NCBI GenBank assembly: GCA_003116875.1
Contig: BCKT01000012.1
Span: 1,080,098 to 1,144,097, forward strand
Length of the DNA: 64,000 nucleotides
DNA from: Takashimella koratensis
Lineage: Eukaryota > Basidiomycota > Tremellomycetes > Trichosporonales > Tetragoniomycetaceae
Reading direction: 5' to 3'
Shown here: positions 20,515 to 32,083 of the stretch, piece by piece
Numbering within the stretch: position 1 is the first letter of the stretch
How the letters are laid out: each line of letters begins with the position of its first letter
Notes under the pieces: generated by a model
Databases searched by the model: none
What the model was told of the DNA's origin: nothing
What the model saw: only the letters and a program-made list of their open reading frames with translations
Program-made: the position numbers and the translations under genes

Positions 20515-22377
20515 GGTGGGTGGTTGGTATGTGGTGGTTTGTGGTGAGGGGACGAGGGATGTTGTGGAAGAGGAAGAGGTGGATGTGGATGTGGATGTGA
20601 ATTGTCCGCTCCGTGGAGACTGGCTGACCGGGTGTCCCCAAGGGAAAGGCGCAGAAAAGGAAGGTGGACGAGCCGAGGCGGCAGTGGCACTGGCAGGGGT
20701 GGCAGGGGTGGCAGGGCAGCAGTGACAGTGACGCAGATGGAAGATGACAGACGCTCACAGTCACATCGGAGACTCGGACCGCTGTCGACCGATCGGGCGG
20801 GGCGGAGAGGGGGACAGGGGGGACCCGGGGTTAGTGGAGAGATGCGGAGGGCTGGGAGTGTGGCGAATGGGACAGCCTTCGATTGTCACGTGATAAGCGG
20901 ATTTCAACAGCAAGGCTACACGTCATTTCACCATTTACCATTCTCCTCGTCTCCACCAAGTGATAATCACTCTCCCATCCTCGGGCCTGGTCTGTTTCAA
21001 GAGGGCACTTGCGAGAGACATCACTCCCCTTGCTAGTTCACACCGCAGGCATCACCACCTTGCGGCTCAATCTTACGGTCAAACAGGAACCCCTTTTTCT
21101 TCCGAACCCCAACCCCTTTTCTGTGTGTCTCTGATGGCCCTTCCCCTGGACGATGGCCCTTGTCCTCTGCTGCACGCTATGACCACTTCCTTTGGCCTGC
21201 TACCCCTGGCCCTTGACCCTTGACCCTTGACCCCCTTCCCCCTCTGCTCTCGTGCCCTTCCCCTCTCCTTTTCCCCTGACCCTTTGTTTGTGTCACACGG
21301 ACCCATCGGATGCGATCAATCATTTTCAGATTTTAGGGTCCTGAGCTGTGCACCCCGTTTTTGTTTACTGCAGCCAAGAGCAGTACACTCGTCTTTGGTA
21401 GTGAGCAGACTATGCATCCATCCATCTTACTCACCTAGTCTGAGTGGTAAAAGTTTCCACCCATTCATCCACCGCATCATCCTCCTCCTCCTCATCCCAT
21501 CCCACCCACCCTCGCAGTCGTCGTTGCTGTGCCCTTCCTTTGATCCCATCCACCCGCGTCGACTCTCGCCTGGCCGACCATTCCAACGTCAACACGGACC
21601 ACCACCACCCACCACCACCTTTGAGATTCAAGCCCTTCTTACCCTTGACACCTCCCATTCTCTCCTCTCACTCACTCTCTTTTCACCTTCAACATCATCG
21701 TCACTGTCGACACACCCACACTCTCTTTCACTGTCTACATACTCGCCCACTCGCCAACCGGCCACACGCTCTCTTCCTCAATCGTCGATACCCACCAACC
21801 GACACCCGTCACCCATCAATATCCCTTGCCATCGCCGTATCCCACCGCACTCTCACCCTTTCTCTTACTCACCACAAGCCAGGCGCTTGACCCAACTCTT
21901 CGCTGTCCAAACCCACACTCTCCTCGTTCCCACTCGAGGCATTTAAATATCGACTAGGGCTGGTACGTCGTGACTTGCAAAACATCCGACACTTGAACGC
22001 GCTTGCTGACTCTGATTCTGCTATGTGACTTACCTGCCCACTCGACTCTACCTGCCGACTCTACCTGCCGACTCTACCTGCCTCCGTCTCTCTCGCTCTT
22101 CACCGTCTATTCGCGACCCCTCTACACTCTCGCCGCCGTTACCATCGTCGTCGTGCCCCTCTCTTCCGCATCACGACTCCATCCCATCACTCCCTCTCTC
22201 CCATCACTCACTCCACCCCTTTCGGTATCCACGAACCGACCTCCATCATCGCCCAATCCGTCGTCTCGTTGCCCCCTTTCACCTTTCCTTCTTTCATTCT
22301 CATTCCACACCCTCGAATCCACCTCAACAGCCTTCAGTCCTCTTCTTCCACCACACTCTTTCCCCATTCCGCCCATC
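20515..22377. other. Long divergent intergenic region, pyrimidine-rich
   Basis: 1.86 kb between the transaldolase and membrane-protein starts. It contains GGATGT hexamer repeats just upstream of TAL1 (20579-20598), three CCCTTGA units at 21209-21230, a long C/T-rich leader from about 21430 to 22377 and three copies of a 14-bp unit GACTCTACCTGCC at 22043-22083. Open frames in the pyrimidine tract are compositional and are not called as genes. Confidence 0.6.
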
Positions 22378-24508
22378 ATGAACCAGTACGGTCGTGTTGG
22401 CCTCGCTGGGTCGCATGCCACGCTCGGCAAGCGTCTCCAAAAGCGATGTAAGCTTGCTCATCCCGTTCTCCAACGTTGCCCCCATCTGACCCATCACAGC
22501 ATGTAGCTCGGCCGACCTCAGCGCGGGCGCCCTTTACACCTACCCGAACGCCTCCTCCATCGTTGACGGTACCAAAACCCTCACGTTCACTTGGGACACC
22601 ACCTGCCCTGTTGACACAACGACCATCGACCTCTACCTGTACGAACCTTCGGCGTCCAACGCGCTCATCCACGCGTGGACCGGTGTCCAATTCTCTGCGG
22701 GATCATACCAGGCGACTCTCCAGCCCAAGTGGTGGAACGACACCACCTCGGCTAGCCTCCAGCTTAACATCATCGCTGGGGGTGGTGCGACTTGGCAGAC
22801 CAGCTGGCCCGCGGGGCCCGTCTTCAACGTGACTTACGCCGCTTCCGCCATGTTCGCGACCACCACTTCCGGTGGCGTCGTCCAGACCAGCACCGCTGCC
22901 GCCGCTGCGACCCAAAGTGGCGACTCTGTCTTCCAGTCCGTCTCCTCCACTGGCGGCAAGACCATCTCCAAGGGCGCGATCGCTGCCGCCGTCATCGTCC
23001 CGCTCCTCGTCCTCTCAGGTGTCGCTGCTGTCATTGTCTACTTCTACCGTATCAAGGAACAGGAGAAGCGCAAGCGCTGGTCTCACGCTCTCTCCTCCCA
23101 CTCCAATCTCGAGTGGGAGAAGGGTGCGCTCCCTGGCGACAAACCCTCGTCGATCCTTGGCAGACCCAGCACTCACTTTGGCCGACCAAGCACCTCGTAC
23201 GGCCGACCGAGCATGTCCTCTCTCCGCCCGGCGTCTTCCATCCTCGCCGCCGAGAACATGGCCGGCGCCGGTGCCGGCGGTCTGCAGCGCCCTCCTTTCG
23301 CCCAGCTCCGTTCCAACTCTGCCAATGACGTCCACGGTGTCCGCTCGTCTGTCATGCTCGCCGACGGCCAGATGCGCCAGTCTCGCATCTCTTTCGCTGA
23401 GACTCAGCGACCGGAGCGATTCGCTGCCGACCGTCGCAGCCGCATGTCGTTTGCTGCTGGCGAGTCGCGTCCGAGCCTCACCCTCTCGGGTGTCTGGAAA
23501 CAGCCCAACGCCTCGCGCTCGGCCACTGAGCTTGGCGGGACCCCGCAGGCCCGCCGCTCGACCGCGTACATGACTGGCTCCGCCATCGCCGACGATGACG
23601 AGGAGATTAACATCTCCCCTTCGCAGTTGCAGGGACCCCAGGCCTTTGCCGACGCCGAGATGCGCCGTGCTGGCCAAGGTCGACGTACCGGCCGCCGCAG
23701 CATGCTCAGCAACGGCGGTGGCGACAAGTCTCGTCGCAACTCGACGGCTTCTGCGCTTAGCATCGACGATTTCCGATCCGCTGCGTCCGCTCGTGGATCC
23801 GTCGACGAGCTCCGTGACCTCGAAGCTGTGATGCTTATGCGCCGCTCCTTCCTCTCCCAGACTAACAGCCGCTCGCCGCAGCTTGGCCCGACGGAACTCA
23901 ACTCGCCCAACGCTTACCGCTCGCCTAACCCGGACAACAATTATGTCGAGTCGCTAGACAACGAGCCGATCCCCCCTGTCCCGTCTATCCCCGCCATGCC
24001 TTCCCCGTCCGCCCAGACTCCGCCGCCCTCGGCGGGAACGGGCACCACCACCGTCGCTTATGGCCCTGATCAGATGCTCGCTGTCTACGCTGCCCGCGGC
24101 AAGGTCTCCCCTGCTGCTACCCCTACCTCTGCCGTCCCGTCCTCGTCCACCGTCCCCGTCCCGCCATTGAAATCCGCTGCCTCCGGTATGCGCCGCCTCC
24201 TCGGTCGCAAGGACACCAACCCGACCCCTTCCACTCCCGAGGAATCCGTGTCCATGCGCTCCCTCGTCCACTTGAACAACGGCACCGCTCCCTCGTCGGC
24301 GATCGACGCCCTTCCGCTCCCGGGCCCACCAGTCGTCACTTCCCCAACGATCACCTCGCCCACGATCGCACAGGAGGCACTAAGGATCCCGAGCTTTGCA
24401 CCGACACGACGAGGCGACGTTGGCCAGAGCTTCCAGAGTAACGCAGCGTCCGCGGGGAGCATGTACATGGACGACGAGGATGACGAGCACGTCGGGGAGG
24501 CACGGTAA
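22378..24508 (+). CDS. Single-pass cell-surface protein with Kre9/Knh-like ectodomain
   Basis: Two exons (22378-22447; 22500-24508) give 692 residues. After MNQYGRVGLAGSHATLGKRL the predicted outer domain starts SCSSADLSAGALYTYP and contains TLTFTWDTTCPVDTTTIDLY and TWQTSWPAGPVFNVTY, resembling the Ser-Thr-rich/Kre9-Knh1 N-terminal module. One membrane span, GAIAAAVIVPLLVLSGVAAV (residues about 185-205), is followed by basic KEQEKRKRW and a long Ser/Arg/Pro-rich cytosolic tail with repeats GRPSTHF, GRPSTSY, GRPSMSS. The layout is that of fungal wall sensors or scaffold proteins. A normal signal peptide is not evident: the frame is open upstream through the pyrimidine-rich leader, so the start is uncertain. 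Specific role unknown. Confidence 0.72.
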
Positions 24509-25161
24509 CGACTAGCCTCACAAAGCTACGATTGTTCCGTCGCCCAGCGGCTCACTTTTCTCGGATAGGACATTGTGTAATACCACGCAGAGATATCCTG
24601 CGATTTGAATCTAGTTTAAAACCAACCGATAAACCTCAAAAACCCAAATCAAAGCCAAATCTATAACCAAACGACCCTTGACTCTACCTCGTCCCACTCG
24701 TGTGTCCTCTACTTCCTTCCCCGTCCTGATGTGTTTTATTCCGCTTGGTTTTCTTTACGTTCGAGATATACCGGTTCTATAACCTCGTTCGTTCTCTTTC
24801 CGCAGCTACTTTTTTTAGCTAGTAGTGACATTCTTTTGTTTCTTTCTTCGTTTTAGGGTGCCCCAGCGGGGTCTTGATGCAGATTTGCTACATGGTTTCT
24901 GAACGCGAGGGGTCTTTCACGAAGATGACTTGTCATGACCCAGTGCCACATACGGCCCATCAAGCGTTCAAGACGTTGGGTTCATCAGTACTAAGCCACA
25001 GTATTGCCTCGGCAGCCATCTTGGTCCATTGGTGCCGGAGTTTCATCTACATTCGCTCACTCTTTCACGATCCCTTCTTCATTACATTGCATTCAATCTA
25101 AGTCTATTCCAATTCAGCCGGCATTTCACCCTACAACTCCTGATAAGTGATCCACAGGGCT
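24509..25161. other. Convergent intergenic region
   Basis: 653 bp of 3' flanks of the membrane-protein and amidase genes; T-rich near 24720-24850. No gene supported. Confidence 0.5.
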
Positions 25162-27209
25162 CTAGACAATACAGTGCTTGGCACCTTGGGGAGCTGGAAT
25201 TTTGATAAGTTTATCGACATCTGCTTCGATCCAGACTTGAGCGACTGATCTACTAATCGACAAGAGTCGTTCGTCTTCGTACCTGCCAGTGAATCAGCTT
25301 TGTCCTTATTCCTCTATACCCTTCACCTTCCCTTCCCCCTGCCCACTCCCCCTCCTCCCCACCTTTCCCCTTCCTTCCCGATAACTTTCATGTCCTCGCT
25401 CGCCTCGCTGCGCTCGGCTCGGGACTCACCTAGGCGCGACAAGAGCCAACCCAATTGGCAACCCATTGTCCCCCGCGAAACCCGGTACGTTCACACACGG
25501 GACATGTAGAGCCGTCCACATCGCTTGAAACCTTGGATCTCCGGTACTCTCCAACCCTGCTGGCGCTACATCCGGTGCAGACGGTGTAATCAGTGCGTCG
25601 TAATCTGCGCAAATAGCGTCGAGCTTGGGTCGAAGCAAAGCGAGTTTATCGTACGCTGCCAAGAGTTGTTTCTTGGTTACTCCCTTGACGTTCTCAACGT
25701 ATCCACGTAGTTCGGGAACAAGTAGGTCGGATGCGATTCGGTATTCCGGGAGGAAAGTCACACCACATTCAGAAGACATGATCTCGCCATGTGTGATATT
25801 TGAGATATTGTTAAATTCCTCTGGGAGTTGAATCTCCTCTACCTTTGCTCCTGCTGTAACGAGAAGTTTCTTTGATTCTTCCCACGCATGGCTGAGGGCA
25901 GGCGCAACTCCAGCTCCGATATCCCATTGATCAGTCTTGACGTATCCGAATCGACATTCAGACAGGGGTTTGGGAATAGAAGGGACAGGGACGTCATCGG
26001 TTACGTTGAAGACGGAAAGAAGGAGGGTAAGGTCGGTGATGGAACGAGTAAAGAGACCGAGAGTGTCAAAATGGTTGACACAGTGTTTGAGACCTTCACG
26101 GGAGATTGAACCGTACCTGCAGAGCCAAAGGCGAGCGTCAGCGAGCCGAGTGGGAGTGAGGCAAGCGGGAGTGGGACAAGCGGGAGTGTGACGAAGAGGA
26201 GTGTGACGAAGAGGAGTGTGACGAAGAGGAGTGTGACGGAGACGAGGAGGTGAAGGAAGAGATGGCAATGAGTATCGAGTTCACTCACGTCGGCTTCATC
26301 GCGAACACGCCGTTGTAACTACCAGGTCGGAGAGTGCTACCTACGACACGTCAGCTTGTCCCACCTCACTTCTTGCCCCCTTCTCCACTGGCTTATCTGG
26401 GACCCACGTCTTCAAGGTTGCAACCCCCCGCTTCGCTGACGCCCGATTCGGGTCGGTACTTACCTTTAGTCTGCGTTCCTAGCGCAATCTGGCACTGCCA
26501 ATCCCCAACCGCGGCTCCGGAGCCCGACGACGATCCGCCAGGTGTGTGCGTCACGTCGTATGGGTTCCCCGCTGGAGTTCCTTGCGTGATCGTCGCGAAC
26601 ATTGTCGTATGCTATCTCCCGGTCAGCGGAGGCTTAGGCTGAAAGCCCCGGAGAGAGAACAGGTATAGGGAGATTTCAGAGATGAGTCACTTACGGTCTT
26701 GCCGAAGATGAGAGCACCGGCGGCTCGGAGGACAGCGACGGGTGCGGCGTCCACACCAGGGCGGGAGCCCTTGTAAATGGGGGAATAGTGCTGCGTCGGC
26801 ATATCTAAGTGTCAGAGCGGGTCATGGATGGTGACAAACCTTTCGTGTCTGGTTGATGTCAGCTCGCCTTTCTATCACGACATCACTCGGCTGCTGCAAC
26901 CTCGACTCGGCTGTCATCGATTTACGCCCAGCCCAGCGCTACCACTCCCGGCGCCTACTCACTGATCATATCTTTTACCCCAATCACAGCTCCATGTAAC
27001 GGCCCTCTTTTCTCCTTTGGCAACGCATCCAACACCTTGGCTTGCGTCAAGACCAAATCCCGATCTACCCATGCCCAAGCCTTGACTTGTCCATCACGGT
27101 CATCGTATCTCTCCAAATGGGCTTCAGCGATTTGGGTCACGGTAAGTTTACCGGAAGCGACAAGGGCGATGGTTTCGCTCGCCGTGAGGAAATTGGGAGC
27201 GAGGGTCAT
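25162..27209 (-). CDS. Amidase (amidase signature family)
   Basis: Hydrolase of carboxylic amides with the Ser-cisSer-Lys catalytic triad. ATG at 27209 opens MTLAPNFLTASETIALVASG. The catalytic Lys lies in HGAVIGVKDMI, the glycine/serine-rich signature is HTPGGSSSGSGAAVGDWQC, and SYNGVFAMKPTYGSISREG follows, as in GatA-like and fatty-acid-amide-hydrolase-like enzymes. The last exon (25282-25162) encodes YEDERLLSISRSVAQVW and ends GAKHCIV. Introns vary in length; the one near 26110-26290 contains a 15-bp minisatellite. It lacks an obvious targeting signal and a GatB/GatC partner nearby, so a catabolic or detoxifying amidase is more likely than a tRNA amidotransferase subunit. Substrate unknown. 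Confidence 0.9.
26147..26243. repeat. 15-bp minisatellite inside an amidase intron
   Basis: About four tandem copies of GAGTGTGACGAAGAG preceded by related GGGAGTGGGACAAGC units, lying in the intron between the MKPT and YGSISREG exons. Unit number is likely polymorphic. Confidence 0.85.
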
Positions 27210-28080
27210 GATGCTGTGATGAACCTGCGGAGATGAGGTAAGGAAGGGGGAGAAAGTAAGAGGTTATGGAAGGAGAAGAGGAAGAGAGGGAGAGAGGTAG
27301 AGCCCGAGGACATGCACAGAAGACTGAGCGAGGAACACTCGTATCGCATCAGAAACTCGTCCGAGACTGAGCCAGAGTCAATATCAGAGCTGGGTCGGAG
27401 GACAAGAATCTCGGACGCGGACATCTCCGCCGCCCCGAGATAGCCCAGGTTTCAGGTCACGTGAAGGTGTATCCCAACACTGGCTGGCGGCCAGCTGTTC
27501 AAAGGGTGAGATTAGCGAGGGTTTAGACCACAACTGGTGTATTCCTAATGCGTTGAAGAATCAATGAGCCAGTCACAAGATGAGGCGATACTACAGGAAG
27601 TGAGTGGAGTCGGGGTTCATACGGCTTGGTAGTCATTCATGGCTCTCAGCCGACCTTTCTCGGTCCGGGGTTTGAGACCCACGAGAAGCCACCCGTTGCT
27701 TCTTGAGCAAAGACGCACCAACGCTCAAACTCACGGTTACATTCTCGGTTACTTTCTGGAGGAGGCAGGTCAAGTGACGTTGCAGCACATGACTCTTGAC
27801 CCGTTCACAATCTTTAAAATACCTCATGTAAAATCCACGCTTCTACCCTCGTCGCGCCGATCACAAAGCCCAACGCACCAAAACTCACCGGTTAAATCCT
27901 CCCTTCTGTCGCTCAATTTGCAAATTCCCTCAACTCTCCTTGGTGGCTAAACTATGCATCTTTCGGGCTTTGCCGAACTCTTCTGAGTTTCACCGTTTTG
28001 AACGATCTCGAACCTCAACGTCACATGTATCCTACTTGGACAACACAGACTAAACTTGTCGTTTGTCAACTCCATCAATC
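27210..28080. promoter_or_regulatory. Divergent promoter, amidase / MFS transporter
   Basis: 871 bp between opposite starts. Short frames (for example 27639-27950) have no splice or domain support. No clear regulatory motif is identified. Confidence 0.45.
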
Positions 28081-28179
28081 ATGGCTGACCCGCTCCTACC
28101 GCCTCCCGTCGCGCAGACGGTCTCGAGCCCCATCGAAGAACCAAGGCGGCTCGAGTCGGCCCTGTCCCTGCCCCGACCC

Positions 28180-28211
<32 letters not shown>

Positions 28212-30533
28212 AATATCACCGACAACAGTAATCGAGAGTACCCCGACCGAGACGGTCTCCGCGACCGAAGTCGAAGCAGAAATCGAAACTAAAGTCGACC
28301 TAGAAGCGGCGCCTGTCATCGAGACTGTGGATGTGCCCTACTCTGCGTTCTCTCAAGCTACACGATGGAGGATGGTTGTGCTTGCTGGTTTCTCAGCGAT
28401 CTGTACACCGATGTCGTAAGTGCAAGTCCCGACTGTGTCTCTTGTCTCCCATATGCGTCTCCTCTTCCCACTCATTGATCCATTCTAGTCGATCTGACTC
28501 CTGACTCCTGACACATGACCTCTAACCCTACTCCAATCCAGGTCCAACATCTTTGTCCCCGCCATTCCCGCTTTATCAACCGCTTTTAACCGCTCCGAAT
28601 CCGATATCTCTCAAGCAGTTACCATCTACCTCGTTTTCCAAGCGATCACACCACCCCTCTTCGCTACCATGTCAGATTCGTATGGCCGCCGACCGTTGTT
28701 CTTGTCCACTCTGTCCGTGTTCTGTGGGTCGTCGATTGGACTCGCTTTGATGCCGACAAGCGCGTATTGGTTGCTCTTGGTTCTCCGTGCCCTCCAGGTA
28801 AATAACGCTGTGTTCTGAAAAGGGAAAGCGCAGAGAGACAGAATTGACACTCTCCGCTTCCCACTACCCCCGGCAAAAAGTCCACCGGCGGATCCGCAAT
28901 CGTCGCTATCGGCTCGGGCCTCGTCGCAGACATCGCCGAACCCAAAGAACGAGGTAAATTCATGGCCGTCTTTCAATCAGGTTTCATGATCGGACCCGCA
29001 CTTGGACCGTTCTTGGGAGGTCTCTTCACTCAGACTCTAGGATGGAGAGCGATTTTTTGGTTTCTTACAATTATCTCGGGAACTCTAGTCACTTTGGTTT
29101 GCTTGTGAGTCGGGGTGGGATAGGACTCGAATTGAAGATCTAAAAGCTCTATCGAGTTTGTGATCCCTGTGTGCTCGAGTGTGGCCCAACACCTCCCCAC
29201 TCAAGGAGATCCTCGCTACCTCAACACCGCTGACAACGTCTCAGTTTCCAACCCGAATCGCTTCGAACTCTAGTAGGCAACGGTTCCATCCCTCCGCCGC
29301 CACTCAATTCGACCCCTCAAATGATCTTTAAACAAAGAAAACTATCCAAGGTCGCTGAACCCGACTTGATCGTCCGACCGCCACGCACCAAAGTAAGTCG
29401 GGACAGTATGTATGACCTTTTTACTGAATCTCCAGTATCAACCGTTTGCGGCTTTTTGGCTACTCGCGACGCCAGAGGTCACCATTGCGGCCATGTTCTC
29501 GGCACTGCTATTCATCGCTATCTTTTGTATTCTGTGAGCCAAGTTCCCTCTAGAAATTCCAAATCAAGAGATCCCGGGGCCCTGTTGCCCGACTGACGAG
29601 CTCTCAAAGAACGTTCTTCTCTACCGCGTTGAAGCGCTCGTACGGGTACAGCGAGCTTGTCATCGGTCTTTGTTACCTGTAAGCTTTGTTTTCCTCAATC
29701 CCTCATTCTGTCCACAAAAGTCACCTTTGCACATGCTTACCAAACTAGGCCATTGGGTATCGGTACCATCCTCGCTTCTCAAGTCAACGGCTGGCTTCTC
29801 GATTACTATTTCAATCGAGAGATTCGTCGTGTCGGTGGAGACTTTCGAGCATTCCCTAAAGAGTTTCGTGTAGACTGGGTCAGATTACGTTGTTTTCTCC
29901 CGTTCACCGCGTGAGTCGAAGCATCAGCAAATGCGAAAAGCAAAAATCAAAACAAGGACATGAGAAAAATAAGACGCCAAGGCTGATAGAGGGTAGTATA
30001 TTCGTGGTCTCGTCGTTGGGGCTCGGTTGGTGTTTACAATATAAAGTCCATATCGCCGCGGTGTTGGTATTCAACTTCTGGGTAGGATTTGGGACGGGCG
30101 CTCTCGCTTCAGGTGAGTTTCAGGATAAGTTCAAGTACTACGCTTTTGCTATCTAACGTTTGACTTGCCTTGCAGCCGTGGTGTATGGTCAAGATATCAG
30201 ACCAGGAAAAGGCAGCGGTGTGGCGGGCGTCGTGAGTCCCTTTTTCATCCCTCCTCAACCATCTTCATGCCTCTACCGACTTGTTCTATTGCACATGGCT
30301 AATCGCATTAGAACAACTTTGTTCGAAGTTGTTTTGGAGCTATAGGCACAGGGACAGTCCAGATCATGTACGACAGCTTAGGCGCCGGATGGACGACAAT
30401 GATCTTTGCCGGGATATGTACCGCCGGCGTGGGGTTGATCTGGACCGCGGTCAAGTTTGGGCCCAAGTGGAGAGAGATCAGGGAGAGGAAGGAGTTGGAG
30501 AGGTCGGCAGAGCTTGGGACGGAGTCTAGCTAA
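28081..30533 (+). CDS. MFS drug/polyamine-type transporter (DHA1-like, 12 TM)
   Basis: Multi-exon major facilitator. ATG at 28081 starts a 95-residue cytosolic N-tail with a Pro-Ser repeat coded by tandem TCGCCC units (28170-28212). Twelve-helix MFS features follow: SNIFVPAIPALSTAFN in helix 1, the loop motif SDSYGRRPLFLSTLSVFCGS (motif A), VADIAEPKERGKFMAVFQSG and GPALGPFLGGLFTQTLGWRA (motif C region), then a second half with GTILASQVNGWLLDYYFN and LIEGSIFVVSSLGLGWCLQY. Ends RSAELGTESS at 30533. It most resembles the Qdr/Dtr/Flr group exporting drugs, polyamines or organic acids. Divergent from the amidase, so joint control is possible. Substrate is not predictable. Confidence 0.9.
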
Positions 30534-30763
30534 GACGTAAAGAGACCGACGTTGAGAGGCAAAGAGATAAAGAGAATTGTTGCATGTATACATGACTGCC
30601 ACAGGAGAGCCACGTGCGAAGACGGGTACCTGATCGCCGGGGACTAAGCTGTGCGAAGGCGGCTCTTTTCTTGCATCCTTGACATCACTCACTCCCTCTG
30701 TTGTACAATTTGCCGCCCACCCCCACTTGCTCCCCTCTAAAAGTCATTCGTCGGCACTAGACC

Positions 30764-31782
30764 ATGCCTGTCACCTGTCCCCTTGCCGCATCTACGATGT
30801 ACCAGCTTCGCAAATCTCAACCCCAAGCCTCAGACGACGGTGGGACCGAATCGAGGGCGGATTACTCGGTCTCTTGATCGGCGACGCCATGGGTGTTCCA
30901 TACGAGTTCCACCCACCCGACTCTCTTCCTCCCCTTTCTTCCATTGCTATGACCCCTCCTGTAGGCTTCCCGCGCGCTCACCAAGTCCCACCGGGTACAT
31001 GGTCCGACGACGGCGCTCAGGCCCTCGCCCTCCTCTCTTCTCTCCTCGACCACGACGGATTCCTTGACGTCCCTGACTTTGCCCGCCGCCTCTTGGCCTG
31101 GAGAGACCGCGGAGTGTACGCTGTGGACAACGTCGTATTTGATATCGGTATTCAGACGTCATGTGCCCTCGACAAGCTGAAACGTGGGGTTGCCCCGCTC
31201 GAGGCTGGAGGGAGGGATGAGCAGTCGAATGGGAATGGATCGCTCATGCGGACTCTCCCACTTGCCCTTGCGTTCAAAGGAGACGATGCGGCGCTTGTGC
31301 GTGCCGCCCACGAGCAGCCGGCGATCACCCACGGTCATCCACGGTCACAGGCTTGCTGCGCGCTCTACGCTCTGTGGGCACGCCGAGAACTTGATGGTAT
31401 TGCTGGCGCCCCTGCGTTCGAGGAAGCGACAACGGTTCTTCGCGGGATCTATGCGGACCCGGAATACTCCTCTCACCGTGTCGAGCTGGAAGAGCGCGTC
31501 TTAGCGGCACAACCCAAGTCCGGTCGAGGGTCGGGTTACGTCGTCGATAGCCTCGCGTCCGTGCGTCTGGCTTGCGAAAAGTCCTCGTATGAGGCAATCA
31601 TCAAAGCTGCGATCGCATTGGGTAACGATACGGACACGACAGCGTGTATCGCGGGTGGAATAGCGGGGATCCGGTATGGCCGTAAGGGGATAGGAGAGGA
31701 TCTGGTTAAGAGTTTGAGGGGTAAAGGGGTGTTGGATTCGCTGGTGAAGCAGCTTCGGGAGGCTTGGGAGGCTGGTAAGTGA
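30764..31782 (+). CDS. ADP-ribosylglycohydrolase family protein
   Basis: Predicted Mg-dependent hydrolase of ADP-ribosyl linkages. The long frame has no usable ATG before the domain; the start is ATG at 30764, joined by a 35-nt intron (30799-30833, GTACCA to CCTCAG) that keeps phase, giving 327 residues. The DraG/ARH fold is shown by GGLLGLLIGDAMGVPYEFH (residues about 20-38), PGTWSDDGAQALALLSSLL (metal site, Ser-Asp-Asp where ARH proteins usually have Thr-Asp-Asp-Thr), NGNGSLMRTLPLALAF, THGHPRSQACCALYA and ALGNDTDTTACIAGGIAGIR (second metal site). It is a single-domain protein and follows the transporter by 230 bp on the same strand. Fold is certain; activity is likely; substrate unknown. 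Confidence 0.9.
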
Positions 31783-32083
31783 CTGGAGCATTCAGGGTAG
31801 TACACTACGAAAGGGATGACACAGCAATGACAACGATCTCTCAACGACTATTCATAGTAACAACGAGTGAGCAATATTGAAAGAAAGTACAGAGATATGG
31901 TCGATCGGTCCAGGTCCAGTAGGTATCAATTGTTGTACTCCTATGTATTTCACCCACCCAAGAGGCATTCACACACGAGACCGAAAGACTATCAAGCCCG
32001 TTGCGTGAAAAGCAAGCACTACTACCTCTACTTTTCCTCACTTGAACCCCTATCCCCTTGTAAGGCGATACAACCAGAGACAG
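31783..32083. other. Convergent intergenic region
   Basis: 301 bp between two 3' ends; no gene seen. Confidence 0.5.

Noticed and set aside
21204..21235. CCCTTGA repeats as telomere-like sequence
   Set aside because: Only three units, not a fungal telomere motif, and set in a promoter region.
26147..26243. CRISPR-like array
   Set aside because: The repeats are contiguous with no spacers; it is a minisatellite in an intron of a eukaryotic gene.
30679..30880. Hydrolase gene lacking a start codon
   Set aside because: ATG 30764 plus a 35-nt intron supplies a proper start; the earlier upstream codon is not ATG.
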